DNA of 64,000 nt, from assembly GCA_947479915.1 (NCBI GenBank), contig CANKAU010000006.1:40343-104342 (forward strand). Direction: 5' to 3'. The first letter of the stretch is position 1. Every line of letters begins with the position of its first letter. The notes below the pieces were generated by a model that was not told where the DNA came from, searched no databases, and saw nothing but the letters and a program-made list of their open reading frames with translations. The DNA comes from Chloroflexota bacterium. Its GTDB lineage: Bacteria > Chloroflexota > Dehalococcoidia > UBA2979. A program made the translations under genes and the position numbers. Positions 52,940-60,601 of this stretch are shown here, piece after piece.

Positions 52940-52945
52940 TAGAGT
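52940..52945 (+). promoter_or_regulatory. -10 element of the island lipoprotein (leaderless candidate)
   Basis: TAGAGT, then exactly 7 nt (CCGGCGC) before ATG 52953; no SD. Confidence 0.45.
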
Positions 52946-52952
52946 CCGGCGC

Positions 52953-53411
52953 ATGAAGCGCCTCATCGCCCTCATGCTCATCGCCTTGCTTGCCTCCGCG
53001 TGCGACGCAACTACAGGTGCGCCACTCAGTACCGTCACGCGGGAGGATGTGCCGAAGGCATCTCCTACCTCGAACGCGACGACTACCCCGCCGCCGCCGC
53101 CGCGTCTGTGCGACAACTCGGTCGATGCCACCCCTTACCCGATAACGCTAACGCCGGGGGCACCGCGCCCGGGGCAGACCGTCGCGCTAGTAGGCTCGGG
53201 GCTAGAGCCCGGCACCTACGAAATCTGGGCCGGTTACCCACAGTCCGATGTGGGTACGGTTCAGGCTGCCGTGAAGGTGGGCGACGATGGCCTGGTGGCG
53301 ACGACATTCAAGTTCGATGGCCCACGACCCGGTGAGTGCATCGTCGTGCTGGTTTGGGATCAATCCGCCTTTTGGCCCCGCTACCGCGCGAAACCATTTC
53401 GGGCTCCCTAG
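52953..53411 (+). CDS. Small lipoprotein in the tRNA-Gly mini-island
   Basis: 152 residues. Signal peptide MKRLIALMLIALLASACDA with lipobox Cys17, a Thr/Pro spacer (PKASPTSNATTTPPPPPR) and one beta-rich domain (ITLTPGAPRPGQTVALVGSGLEPGTYEIWAGYPQSDVGTVQAAVKVGDDGLVATTFKF) like a TIG/Ig-type module. Function unknown. The track's longer ORF (52743) runs back through the inverted repeat. It is the only coding sequence supported between the tRNA copies. Confidence 0.72.
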   Translation: MKRLIALMLIALLASACDATTGAPLSTVTREDVPKASPTSNATTTPPPPPRLCDNSVDATPYPITLTPGAPRPGQTVALVGSGLEPGTYEIWAGYPQSDVGTVQAAVKVGDDGLVATTFKFDGPRPGECIVVLVWDQSAFWPRYRAKPFRAP

Positions 53412-53518
53412 CAGCCTGGAGTCACTCGCGGCGCGCAGTTTGGCGGGAGACGCGCTCTGCGGGCTCGACCACCGGGAGGGTCAGATCCCGGATCGCCAGT
53501 AATGGAGCGGGATTCTGA

Positions 53519-53593
53519 TGGAGCGGGGAACGGGATTCGAACCCGCGGCATCCTGCTTGGAAGGCAGGCGCTCTACCACTGAGCTATCCCCGC
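53519..53593 (-). tRNA. tRNA-Gly(TCC), encoded CCA
   Basis: Minus strand: acceptor GCGGGGA / TCCCCGC, D arm GCTCAGTGGTAGAGC, anticodon arm CCTGC-CTTCCAA-GCAGG (anticodon TCC), T arm GCGGG-TTCGAAT-CCCGT, discriminator T and CCA. Complete, 75 nt with CCA. Its 3' part is duplicated at 52670-52719. The 143 nt after it hold no gene. Confidence 0.95.
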
Positions 53594-53736
53594 GCCGCGT
53601 CTCGGACAGGGTAGCCGGGGGTGATCTGGAACTCAACGTGCAGTGGTTCGTGCCTACCTGCGCCCAGAACGGCCGGCCGCCACGCCCCAGCCGCTCCCGG
53701 CACGAAGATCACCTGCGCCTGCTTCGCCTGTCACGG

Positions 53737-55014
53737 CTAGACGACCGGGAACGCCTGTCCAATCCGTGTCCCCATCTTGTAGTGCACGCCGATCTGCGCG
53801 GTGATGCTGACGTTGCTTTTCGCCTCGAACAGCACGATCACGTCGGATCCTCCGAACTGGAAGTACGAGAGCTCCTCGCCCTTGCGCACCGTGACGCCGA
53901 CCTCCGCCGTCATGACCACCGACGACACCTGCGACATCCCAATCGGCAGCACAGCGACGAGTCCGATCGGGCTATCGAGGACGATGAGGCCACGCGCCTG
54001 CGCGAACTGGTACCCAGCCTGGTCCGGCGCGATGAACTCGCGACGCGACTGCAGGTGCGTCCTCGCAGGATCGCCCACCATCGGCTCCGCCAGTACTTGC
54101 AGGTACACCTGCCCCGGGATCACACGCGCTTCCAGCACCGTGCCCGCCACTGGCGCGTGCTGCCGGTGATAGTCATCGGGCCCCAGGTATGCGTGCATGA
54201 ACAGCCCATTCACAAAGCGATCGCGATAAGGGCTCTCCTCCAGCAGTTCGCCTATCTGCCAGTGCAGGTTCTTCACGGTCACGTGCGCGTCGCCGCGGAT
54301 CTCCCACTGCCCATCGAACGTGGAATCCGCCGGGCTCACGATGACCGAGGAGTCAGACACGGCCGCGATCGGGCGATATCCGGGCTTGAATGAACGCGCG
54401 AAAAGTTCGTTGAACGTTCTCCAGCCACCGCGAGGCTCGATGTAGTCACCCATGTTGTAACCGGGCGATGCGCGGAAGCTGGCGAGCGACTCCGGCGTGA
54501 TCGACTCGGGCGTATCAAGGAAGGCCCCCATCGCCATCACGTAGCGGACCATCCACGCGGAGAGCGGCGTAAGCGACGGGGCAGCGCTGGCCGGTTGCAC
54601 AGCGTTCTGCAGCTGCCGCAGCGGCTCCTGATCCAGCACGAAGTAGAACTTGCAGAGGTGGTTGTAGACGTCCTTACCCTGGACGCTCTCGGACGGCACC
54701 CACCGAAGCAACCCGTTCATGAAGTCCAGGTAGTCGGCAGTGGTCGCGATATCGCGCATCTCCACCACACCGCTCGCGTGCGCCTGCTCAACAGCCTCAC
54801 GCAGCGCGGACGACCAACCATTCGCGGCGACCAGCCCGACCAACTCTTCAACGATCGGTTCGTACGACGTGGGGAACCTCTGTTCTGGCGCCACCGTCGG
54901 CGCGCCATGGGAGCGGGCGGCCGTCCCAGACGGTCGAGTGGAGCAGCAACGCTCGCCTTGACGCGGCTCACGCAGTTGCGTCTGGGATGACGTCGCCTGC
55001 TCGTGAGCGGTCAT
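53737..55014 (-). CDS. Phosphatidylserine decarboxylase-like protein
   Basis: 425 residues. The N-terminal helical part (~residues 40-190) resembles the 'PSD-related' extension (FMNGLLRWVPSES, WMVRYVMAMGAFLDTPES). It is followed by a PSD core: GWRTFNELFARSFKPGYRPI, SPADSTFDGQW, HAYLGPDDYHRQHAPVAGTV and the cleavage site ELSYFQFGGSDVIVLFE, where Ser would become the pyruvoyl group (GGSD instead of the GST/GSS usual in bacterial Psd). Could decarboxylate a phospholipid or an amino acid. ATG at 55014 preferred; the track extends to 55236. Confidence 0.82.
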   Translation of the reverse strand: MTAHEQATSSQTQLREPRQGERCCSTRPSGTAARSHGAPTVAPEQRFPTSYEPIVEELVGLVAANGWSSALREAVEQAHASGVVEMRDIATTADYLDFMNGLLRWVPSESVQGKDVYNHLCKFYFVLDQEPLRQLQNAVQPASAAPSLTPLSAWMVRYVMAMGAFLDTPESITPESLASFRASPGYNMGDYIEPRGGWRTFNELFARSFKPGYRPIAAVSDSSVIVSPADSTFDGQWEIRGDAHVTVKNLHWQIGELLEESPYRDRFVNGLFMHAYLGPDDYHRQHAPVAGTVLEARVIPGQVYLQVLAEPMVGDPARTHLQSRREFIAPDQAGYQFAQARGLIVLDSPIGLVAVLPIGMSQVSSVVMTAEVGVTVRKGEELSYFQFGGSDVIVLFEAKSNVSITAQIGVHYKMGTRIGQAFPVV

Positions 55015-55334
55015 CAGATACCGCCTGCATCGAGCTGGCTCCCGTGACGCTACGGGCCCGCTGTCACCGCGCCGTTGCGACGATGTCGCGGTGCGAGGCA
55101 GCGTGAGCAGATGGCCGGCGACGCCCATGGCCCGTGCCCGGACACCCTCCCGCAGTTTCATTCGCGGCTCCCGTTGAGACCGCGGAACAGGAGACAAATC
55201 GCCGCACGCCCGTAACGGATCGATCAGAGTTGGCACATCTTCACGCGCCTTCTCTCGCTAGCGTTGATGCCTGACCGCCTGATCAGGGACGCCGAACCAG
55301 GCAGTTCCCCAACGCGCCGCATGACAAGGACTCA
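55015..55334. other. Divergent gap between the PSD-like and secreted adhesin-like genes
   Basis: 320 bp. The PSD-like ORF stays open to 55236, so part could be an N-terminal extension, but the translated sequence there is Arg/Pro-rich and unlike the family. No clear promoter was found by eye. AAGGACTCA just before 55335 is the SD of the next gene. Confidence 0.5.
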
Positions 55335-57518
55335 ATGGGCATCCTCCGCTCGCTCACCATCTTCGCCGTCGCAATTGGCACCGTGGCCGTTCTTGGCCTG
55401 CACCCGGTTGACGCATCCACTGTCGCCAGCGACTTCGAAGCCTTCGCGCTGGGGGATGTCAACGGCCAGGCCGGATGGACAAGTGGGCACGGATCGTCGA
55501 CATGCCCGGTCTATGACGTCGCTGTGGTTTCGAACGCTTCCGGGTACGCCCGCTTTGGCACGAAGAGCCTCCGCATCTCGAACGCCATCACGTGCGGGAG
55601 CTACAACGACCAGACGTTTTCGCCTTCTCTCGTAAACGAAGCCGGCGAGGCATCCGCTGACACCAGTCCGTTGTCTGGCGGTACACGCCAGACGTACTTC
55701 GAAGCGCAGTGGGATTTCGCCTCGACCGTCCCCGGAAGCGAACAGCCCGGCCTCGCCGTCGTCGCCAGCGCCGACCGGGGCGACCCCGGGCGGATGACTT
55801 GGCTCCAGATGCAGGACACCCCGACGGGCCTGCAACTGAACTTCGAGGACTACCAGCGCTCCGTCGCGGACTTCGTCAGCACACCAATTGCCATCGGTCT
55901 CGATCGAGCCAGCCCCCACACCGTCAGGATCACGATCCACTTCATCGACGGCCCGGCGAACGACGTCGTGCAGGTCTACCTCGACGGCGTCCTGATTCAT
56001 ACGGGAACGACCTGGGAGGACTACTACCGCGACTTCGAAGTTGGCGTGCCGCACGGGGTCGATTCGATGATGTTCCGAGTGGCTGGCACCGCCGCCCCCG
56101 CCACCCTCGATCACGGCTTCCTCATCGACAACTTCACTGCTTCATCGTCTGGTGCCGCTCAGACGACAGCGGTGGTCGTGACCGGCCCCACGGACGTCAC
56201 CTACGCGACGCCCGGAGCGGCGACCGCGACGGGTGGCGACGGCGTGGGGGCATATGCGTTTAGCGCGGGAACCTCGACCGGCTGCTCGGTCATCGGAACA
56301 ACGGTCACCGCCACGGCAGCCAGCGGCGCATGCGAGCTGACAGCGACACGGGCCGCCGACGCGAACTACAGCATCTCGCCGGCGAGTGCGCCGTTCACGG
56401 TGACGCTCCACAAAGCCGACCAGTCGGTGGTGACCATCGTCGGCCCCACGGGCGTGACGTCCGGAACCACCGGGACGGCAACCGCGACGGGCGGTGACGG
56501 CACAGGCACGTACACCCTGAGCGCGGGTACCTCGACCGGTTGCTCCGTGGTCGGAAACACCGTCTCCGCGACGACCGCCACCGGCACCTGCGTACTGACA
56601 GCGATCCGAGCGTCCGATGCGAATCACAACGCGTCCGCGGTGAGCGCACCGTTTACCGTGACTCTCACCGCTCCGACACCGCCCGCCGATGATCCACCGC
56701 CCGACCTGGCACAGCCTCCCGTGATTCCGGCGTCGCTGCTAATTCCGGTTTCCTCCACTCAGGCGGTCGCGGGCCTCGCCCCCGAGATTGCGGCGATCTC
56801 GCCAACCTCATCGGTTCTGGTGGCGACATTCACAACGCTCGTGCCTGACGGGGCCGAGTCGAGGTTCGGCGTCGCAACCGTCTCGATCCCTGCTGGTGCC
56901 ATTCCCGGGGCGACATCGCTGGTGCTGCAGTCCGTCGCCAGTCTCGCGGCTCTCGCTGAGTTGGCACCGCTGCCGGTCGAGCAGGGTCAGCTCCTGACAG
57001 CAGTCTCCGCGTCCGTGTTCGATGCGGCGGGCGAGCTGAGGAGCATCGACTTCTTCGCGCCGGCCTCTTTGACGATCGTCGTTCCGTCCACGGTGGCACC
57101 GACAAATGCATCGCTTGGCGACTTCAGACTGATCTACTGGTCAGGCGTGGACTGGGTGGGAGTGCCCGCAACAGTAACGCTGACCACCGACGGACGCGTG
57201 CAAGTCAGCGCGGACGTCATGCACTCCGCGATCTACGCGGTCAAATACGTCGCAGGAGGCTCATCTCACCCGTTCGTCCCAAGAACGCCGGAGTTCGGCG
57301 CGATTGGTCTCGCGCTCGCCGTCTTCGAACGCGGCAGCACGGACGACCTTGAGATCGCGGCGCGAGACACGGGCGCGGCGGGCGTCTGGGTGCAGGACAT
57401 CGGTGGGGTGTTCAGGTTGCTGATCGTCGATGGTCCGTCCTTCGTGAAGGATGGCTTCCTGAACGCGTTCCCGACTGGGTTCGCGGGCGCAACCGCCGTC
57501 ACGCTCGTGGAGAGATAG
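55335..57518 (+). CDS. Secreted multidomain beta-rich protein with shared C-terminal domain
   Basis: 727 residues. Signal peptide (MGILRSLTIFAVAIGTVAVLGLHPVDA); an N-terminal lectin/jelly-roll-like region (~30-270, with FLIDNFTA at its end); two ~85-residue Ig-like repeats (VVTGPTDVTYATPGAATATGGDGVGAYAFSAGTSTGCSVIG... and TIVGPTGVTSGTTGTATATGGDGTGTYTLSAGTSTGCSVVG...); a Pro linker; a ZU5-like module (SIPAGAIPGATSLVLQ); and a ~75-residue C-terminal domain (FGAIGLALAVFERGSTDDLEIAARDTGAAGVWVQDIGGVFRLLIVDGPSFV). The last domain also ends the metalloprotease at 59248. Probably a surface or matrix protein. Confidence 0.82.
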   Translation: MGILRSLTIFAVAIGTVAVLGLHPVDASTVASDFEAFALGDVNGQAGWTSGHGSSTCPVYDVAVVSNASGYARFGTKSLRISNAITCGSYNDQTFSPSLVNEAGEASADTSPLSGGTRQTYFEAQWDFASTVPGSEQPGLAVVASADRGDPGRMTWLQMQDTPTGLQLNFEDYQRSVADFVSTPIAIGLDRASPHTVRITIHFIDGPANDVVQVYLDGVLIHTGTTWEDYYRDFEVGVPHGVDSMMFRVAGTAAPATLDHGFLIDNFTASSSGAAQTTAVVVTGPTDVTYATPGAATATGGDGVGAYAFSAGTSTGCSVIGTTVTATAASGACELTATRAADANYSISPASAPFTVTLHKADQSVVTIVGPTGVTSGTTGTATATGGDGTGTYTLSAGTSTGCSVVGNTVSATTATGTCVLTAIRASDANHNASAVSAPFTVTLTAPTPPADDPPPDLAQPPVIPASLLIPVSSTQAVAGLAPEIAAISPTSSVLVATFTTLVPDGAESRFGVATVSIPAGAIPGATSLVLQSVASLAALAELAPLPVEQGQLLTAVSASVFDAAGELRSIDFFAPASLTIVVPSTVAPTNASLGDFRLIYWSGVDWVGVPATVTLTTDGRVQVSADVMHSAIYAVKYVAGGSSHPFVPRTPEFGAIGLALAVFERGSTDDLEIAARDTGAAGVWVQDIGGVFRLLIVDGPSFVKDGFLNAFPTGFAGATAVTLVER

Positions 57519-57557
57519 CTCTTCGAGGTGTCGTGCGGATCATCGGCGTGCGATGCG

Positions 57558-57583
57558 CTGCTCCGAGACAACAACCGGAGCAG
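57558..57583 (+). terminator. Hairpin after the secreted adhesin-like gene
   Basis: CTGCTCCG / CGGAGCAG, an 8-bp stem with a 10-nt loop, 40 nt after the stop. Confidence 0.45.
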
Positions 57584-57728
57584 GAAGCAGGGGTGACCTC
57601 ACCATCTAGGGTCCGTCGCGAACACCAAGATCACCTTCCAACGCCGTAACGATGGCGTGACGCTCCCCCATCGACAATCGCCACCTGGCGACCCGCGCAC
57701 CGCAGTTGCCATGCAGGAGGCCCCGTAG

Positions 57729-58907
57729 ATGCTTCATCCATTCCACCATTCCCACGCCGTTCCCCGACGCAACTGGGGATTCGGCCTCGCGGCGGTTCTC
57801 GTGATTGCGCTCCTCACCGGAGGACTTCTGGCGATGCCCCAGCCGGCGGCGGCCGCGCCCGTCGCTGTGGCCGGTGCCACGTTGACCGTCTGCAATGGCG
57901 AGCAGAACGCGCCGGGCCAGGGTGTCCGCTGCACCGTCAGCATCACGAACTACGTCACCTCAACCGGGATCCTCGCACCGGCACCGGCATCCTCGTGGAC
58001 GGTCACCCGATGCACCGGCGCGGCGGGAGTGCTGTCGCCCGCGCTGCTCCCTGCTGCCACCTGCACCACCACCACGACGCCGATTCTGGGGGCGCCGATC
58101 ACGACCGTGCAGCAATGCAATGGCTCGGGTAGCGGTGGCGGCGGCGGGGTCTGGTGTAGCGTTACCCTGACCAACCACTTCACTCCCGCGCCCGGCGCGG
58201 CCTTCACCGCGGCCCTGGTCTACGAGTGCGTGAGCGTGCCGCTGACTCCGGGTCTGCTCTGCGACCCAACGTCCCTCGCGAACACGGCTGGCTCCGTGCC
58301 GACCTCGACCGTCGGTCAGTGCAACGGATCCGGGAACGGCGGCGGACTTGTGCCCGCGGTTCCGGGCGGCTCCGCTAACTGCTCGGTCGGCGTAGGATCC
58401 ACGACCACCGCGACCATGGCGTCGCATGTCGACCAATGCAACGCCTCCGCCAATGGCGGTGGAGCATTCCTCAAGTGCTTCGCGCTGGTCAGCAATGACG
58501 TGGTCGCAGCACCCGAGAACACCGACACGTCTGACTCCGGGATCTACCCGCCCATCGTGGTCGCCGTGCCCGCCACGGTCGCCACGCCTAGCCCGACGGC
58601 GACGCCTCCGGCGGTGGTCGTACCCGTGGTCGCAGCACCGCTCCCGTCGCCCGTGAGCGTGCCCGTCGTGGCCCCGCCGGTCGTCGTCCCGCCCGTCGTG
58701 GCCCCGCCCGTCGTCGCCCCACCGGTCGTGGCCCCGCCCGTCGTGGCCCCGCCGGTCGTCGTCCTGCCGCCGCGACCGGGGCGGACCGGAAACGCCGGCA
58801 CGCCGGATGCCGCGCGCACCTCAACCGCCACCGTCCTGATGCTCGCGGCACTGGCCGTCGTGCTGACCTTCGCCGGACGCGCGCTCACGCCACGACGGCG
58901 GCGCTAG
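57729..58907 (+). CDS. Secreted QCNGSG-repeat protein with Pro/Val repeats and C-terminal anchor
   Basis: 392 residues. Signal peptide (FGLAAVLVIALLTGGLLAMPQPAAAA). The body has spaced Cys-containing repeats: TVCNGEQNAPGQGVRCTVSITNYV, VQQCNGSGSGGGGGVWCSVTLTNHF, VGQCNGSGNGGG..ANCSVGV and VDQCNASANGGGAFLKCFALVSNDV. Then a PVVAPP / VVVPPVV low-complexity stalk (~residues 310-350) and a C-terminal helix (TSTATVLMLAALAVVLTFAGRAL) with RRRR, like a cell-wall or membrane anchor but without LPxTG. Similar Cys-repeat proteins occur in actinobacterial secretomes. AGGAGGCC is the SD. Confidence 0.8.
   Translation: MLHPFHHSHAVPRRNWGFGLAAVLVIALLTGGLLAMPQPAAAAPVAVAGATLTVCNGEQNAPGQGVRCTVSITNYVTSTGILAPAPASSWTVTRCTGAAGVLSPALLPAATCTTTTTPILGAPITTVQQCNGSGSGGGGGVWCSVTLTNHFTPAPGAAFTAALVYECVSVPLTPGLLCDPTSLANTAGSVPTSTVGQCNGSGNGGGLVPAVPGGSANCSVGVGSTTTATMASHVDQCNASANGGGAFLKCFALVSNDVVAAPENTDTSDSGIYPPIVVAVPATVATPSPTATPPAVVVPVVAAPLPSPVSVPVVAPPVVVPPVVAPPVVAPPVVAPPVVAPPVVVLPPRPGRTGNAGTPDAARTSTATVLMLAALAVVLTFAGRALTPRRRR
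58674..58772 (+). repeat. In-gene PVVAPP/VVPPVV tandem repeat
   Basis: Near-identical units of about 15 nt (GTGGCCCCGCCCGTC and variants) encoding PPVVAPPVV. Wall-spanning stalk; the repeat number may vary between strains. Confidence 0.8.
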
Positions 58908-58939
58908 TGCACCCGCGCTGACGAGAAAATAGTGGCGAT

Positions 58940-58985
58940 GATCCAGTTCGCGCGTTCCCGGCTGCGGGCACGCGCGAACTGGATC
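58940..58985 (+). terminator. Strong terminator hairpin after the QCNGSG gene
   Basis: A perfect 16-bp stem GATCCAGTTCGCGCGT / ACGCGCGAACTGGATC, continued after one mismatch by CCCG/CGGG with a GCTG loop. The remaining ~260 bp to the protease gene hold no ORF that I can support. Confidence 0.8.
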
Positions 58986-59247
58986 GGTCTTCGTTCAGCG
59001 CGCAGCGTACGGCGAGGTGCGGACGCTCAGTCCTCGGAGGGCGCAGTCGCACCGCCGTGTGAAGTGCCACCGACACAATGATGCGCATCGCTCCCTCGAC
59101 ACCGCCGTGAATACGCACGCGGCTTGAACGTGCGATTCGAGAGCTCGCGCGACATCTCAACCGAAAGGCCGATTGTCCCGTCGGTGCGCGCGTGTGACGC
59201 TGACTTCACGGTGCAGCGCCCGCGCATCGCATCGGAAGGACGATCAG

Positions 59248-60363
59248 ATGTCTGACGACCGGCCCCGTGCGAATCGCAGCATTGATCCGACGATCGCAAC
59301 CGTCGGCGACGCACCTGGATTCGTTGGGGTTCCGTTCGCGCGGGGCATCACACGCTTCTCGCTTGCTGTGGGCCTCACCATCGCGCTTCTGCTTCTGTGC
59401 GACAGGGCTCCGGCGACCGCGTTCGCGGCTGGGCCCGGATACTTGAGCGACTGCGCCGCAGGGCAATCGGCGCCCTCATGCGGCAATCGTGCCGCTCGTT
59501 GGGATCTGCCGTACGGGGCGATTCCGTTCTGCACGCTCCAAACGGGTCGGCCTGCAACGGTGAGCTCCGACCTCTTTCAGCAAGTCGTACAGAACGCGGT
59601 CGACCGTTGGAACGCGGCGGGAGCAATGGTCAGAGCGAGCTACTCGGGAGACTGCGGAATTGGCAGGACACCGACCGCAAGCAACGGGCGGAATGAGATC
59701 GGGTTCGATACGCGAGACGACGCGGTGCCAGGGCTCGAAGCCGCCGTAGCATTGGTCGAAATACGCGGCGATTCATCCCCATCTGCGCCCGTACGAAACA
59801 TCGCGGAGTCGGACATCATCGTGAGCAAGATTGCGGGGACGATGGCGCCCGCCTGCTTTGCCAGCCTGATCGTCCACGAGATCGGACACGCGCTCGGGCT
59901 CGGCCATAGCGCGGAACCGGCCGATGTGATGTACCCCACCATCGACCCCTCGAGCCCCGGCACGTGCAAGACGACACCATCGGCGCAGGAATATGCCGCG
60001 CTCCGCTCGCTGTATGGCGCCAGGTCCACGTCAGCCGGTTCTGCTCTGATGGTCTCGTCCAGCGCGCCACCAGTCGCAGCACCGACATTCGCCGTGCGTC
60101 CGGCAGCGAGCACATACAGCAGCCTCACGGACACCCCCGCGTTCAGCCCAGACGGATTCGCACTCGTCGTGTTCGCCGGTGGCTCGGTCGAGGAACTCGA
60201 GCTTTCCGCGCGTGCGGGCAACGCAACCGGCGTGTGGATCCAGGATGCTCAAGGGCAGTTCCGCGCGCTGGTCGTCAATGGTCCGGCCTTCGTGAATCAG
60301 GACTTCCGGAATGCCTTTCCCAGAGGTCTGGGCGTCGCAACCTCGATCATCCTCTCCCGCTAG
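59248..60363 (+). CDS. Secreted matrixin-type metalloprotease with shared C-terminal domain
   Basis: 371 residues. N-terminal membrane/signal segment (ITRFSLAVGLTIALLLLCDRAPATAFA, starting ~residue 35); a protease domain with an N-terminal substrate-side strand (WDLPYGAIPFCTL), helix (DLFQQVVQNAVDRWNAAG) and the zinc site VHEIGHALGLGHSAEPADVMYP, i.e. HExxHxxGxxH plus Met-turn. After a short linker, the C-terminal domain FSPDGFALVVFAGGSVEELELSARAGNATGVWIQDAQGQFRALVVNGPAFV matches the end of the 55335 gene. The ATG at 59248 has GGAAGGA upstream. Confidence 0.88.
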   Translation: MSDDRPRANRSIDPTIATVGDAPGFVGVPFARGITRFSLAVGLTIALLLLCDRAPATAFAAGPGYLSDCAAGQSAPSCGNRAARWDLPYGAIPFCTLQTGRPATVSSDLFQQVVQNAVDRWNAAGAMVRASYSGDCGIGRTPTASNGRNEIGFDTRDDAVPGLEAAVALVEIRGDSSPSAPVRNIAESDIIVSKIAGTMAPACFASLIVHEIGHALGLGHSAEPADVMYPTIDPSSPGTCKTTPSAQEYAALRSLYGARSTSAGSALMVSSSAPPVAAPTFAVRPAASTYSSLTDTPAFSPDGFALVVFAGGSVEELELSARAGNATGVWIQDAQGQFRALVVNGPAFVNQDFRNAFPRGLGVATSIILSR

Positions 60364-60397
60364 CACGCCGTAGCGCTGGTGAGGGCCAACGACAGGT

Positions 60398-60426
60398 GCG
60401 TGCGGGAACGACTCGATACCGCACGC
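60398..60426 (+). terminator. Hairpin after the metalloprotease gene
   Basis: GCGTGCGG / CCGCACGC, an 8-bp stem with a 13-nt loop, 35 nt after the stop. The other ~200 bp before the FAH gene hold no gene. Confidence 0.4.
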
Positions 60427-60601
60427 AGTCCTCACCTACCGCGACGCGTGGACAGGGTGCGCGGCACGCCCGGGCACGTACTCATACTGGACCGGCGCGT
60501 CACCGATCCCCGGCTTCGACGCGTTCGCTGGTCGCGTGGCGCAACCTTCGTTAGCATCCGCACCAGCGTTCGCCAGCCCCTCGTGATCGAAGGAGACCCC
60601 A

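Larger units (their letters stand above)
52670..53518. mobile_element. Mini-island bounded by tRNA-Gly and its 3' fragment
   Basis: 849 bp from the fragment to the intact tRNA, on the 3' side of the tRNA as expected for site-specific integration. It carries one lipoprotein gene and a perfect 16-bp inverted repeat, and no integrase. A further partial copy, TGGAGCGGGATTC (53503-53515), sits right next to the intact tRNA. Probably a decayed or non-autonomous element. Confidence 0.6.

Noticed and set aside
58640-58780. Repeats suggestive of CRISPR
   Set aside because: In-frame PVVAPP codon repeats of a secreted protein with no unique spacers.
58986-59247. Riboswitch before the metalloprotease
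   Set aside because: No match to a known aptamer core; only scattered short inverted repeats.
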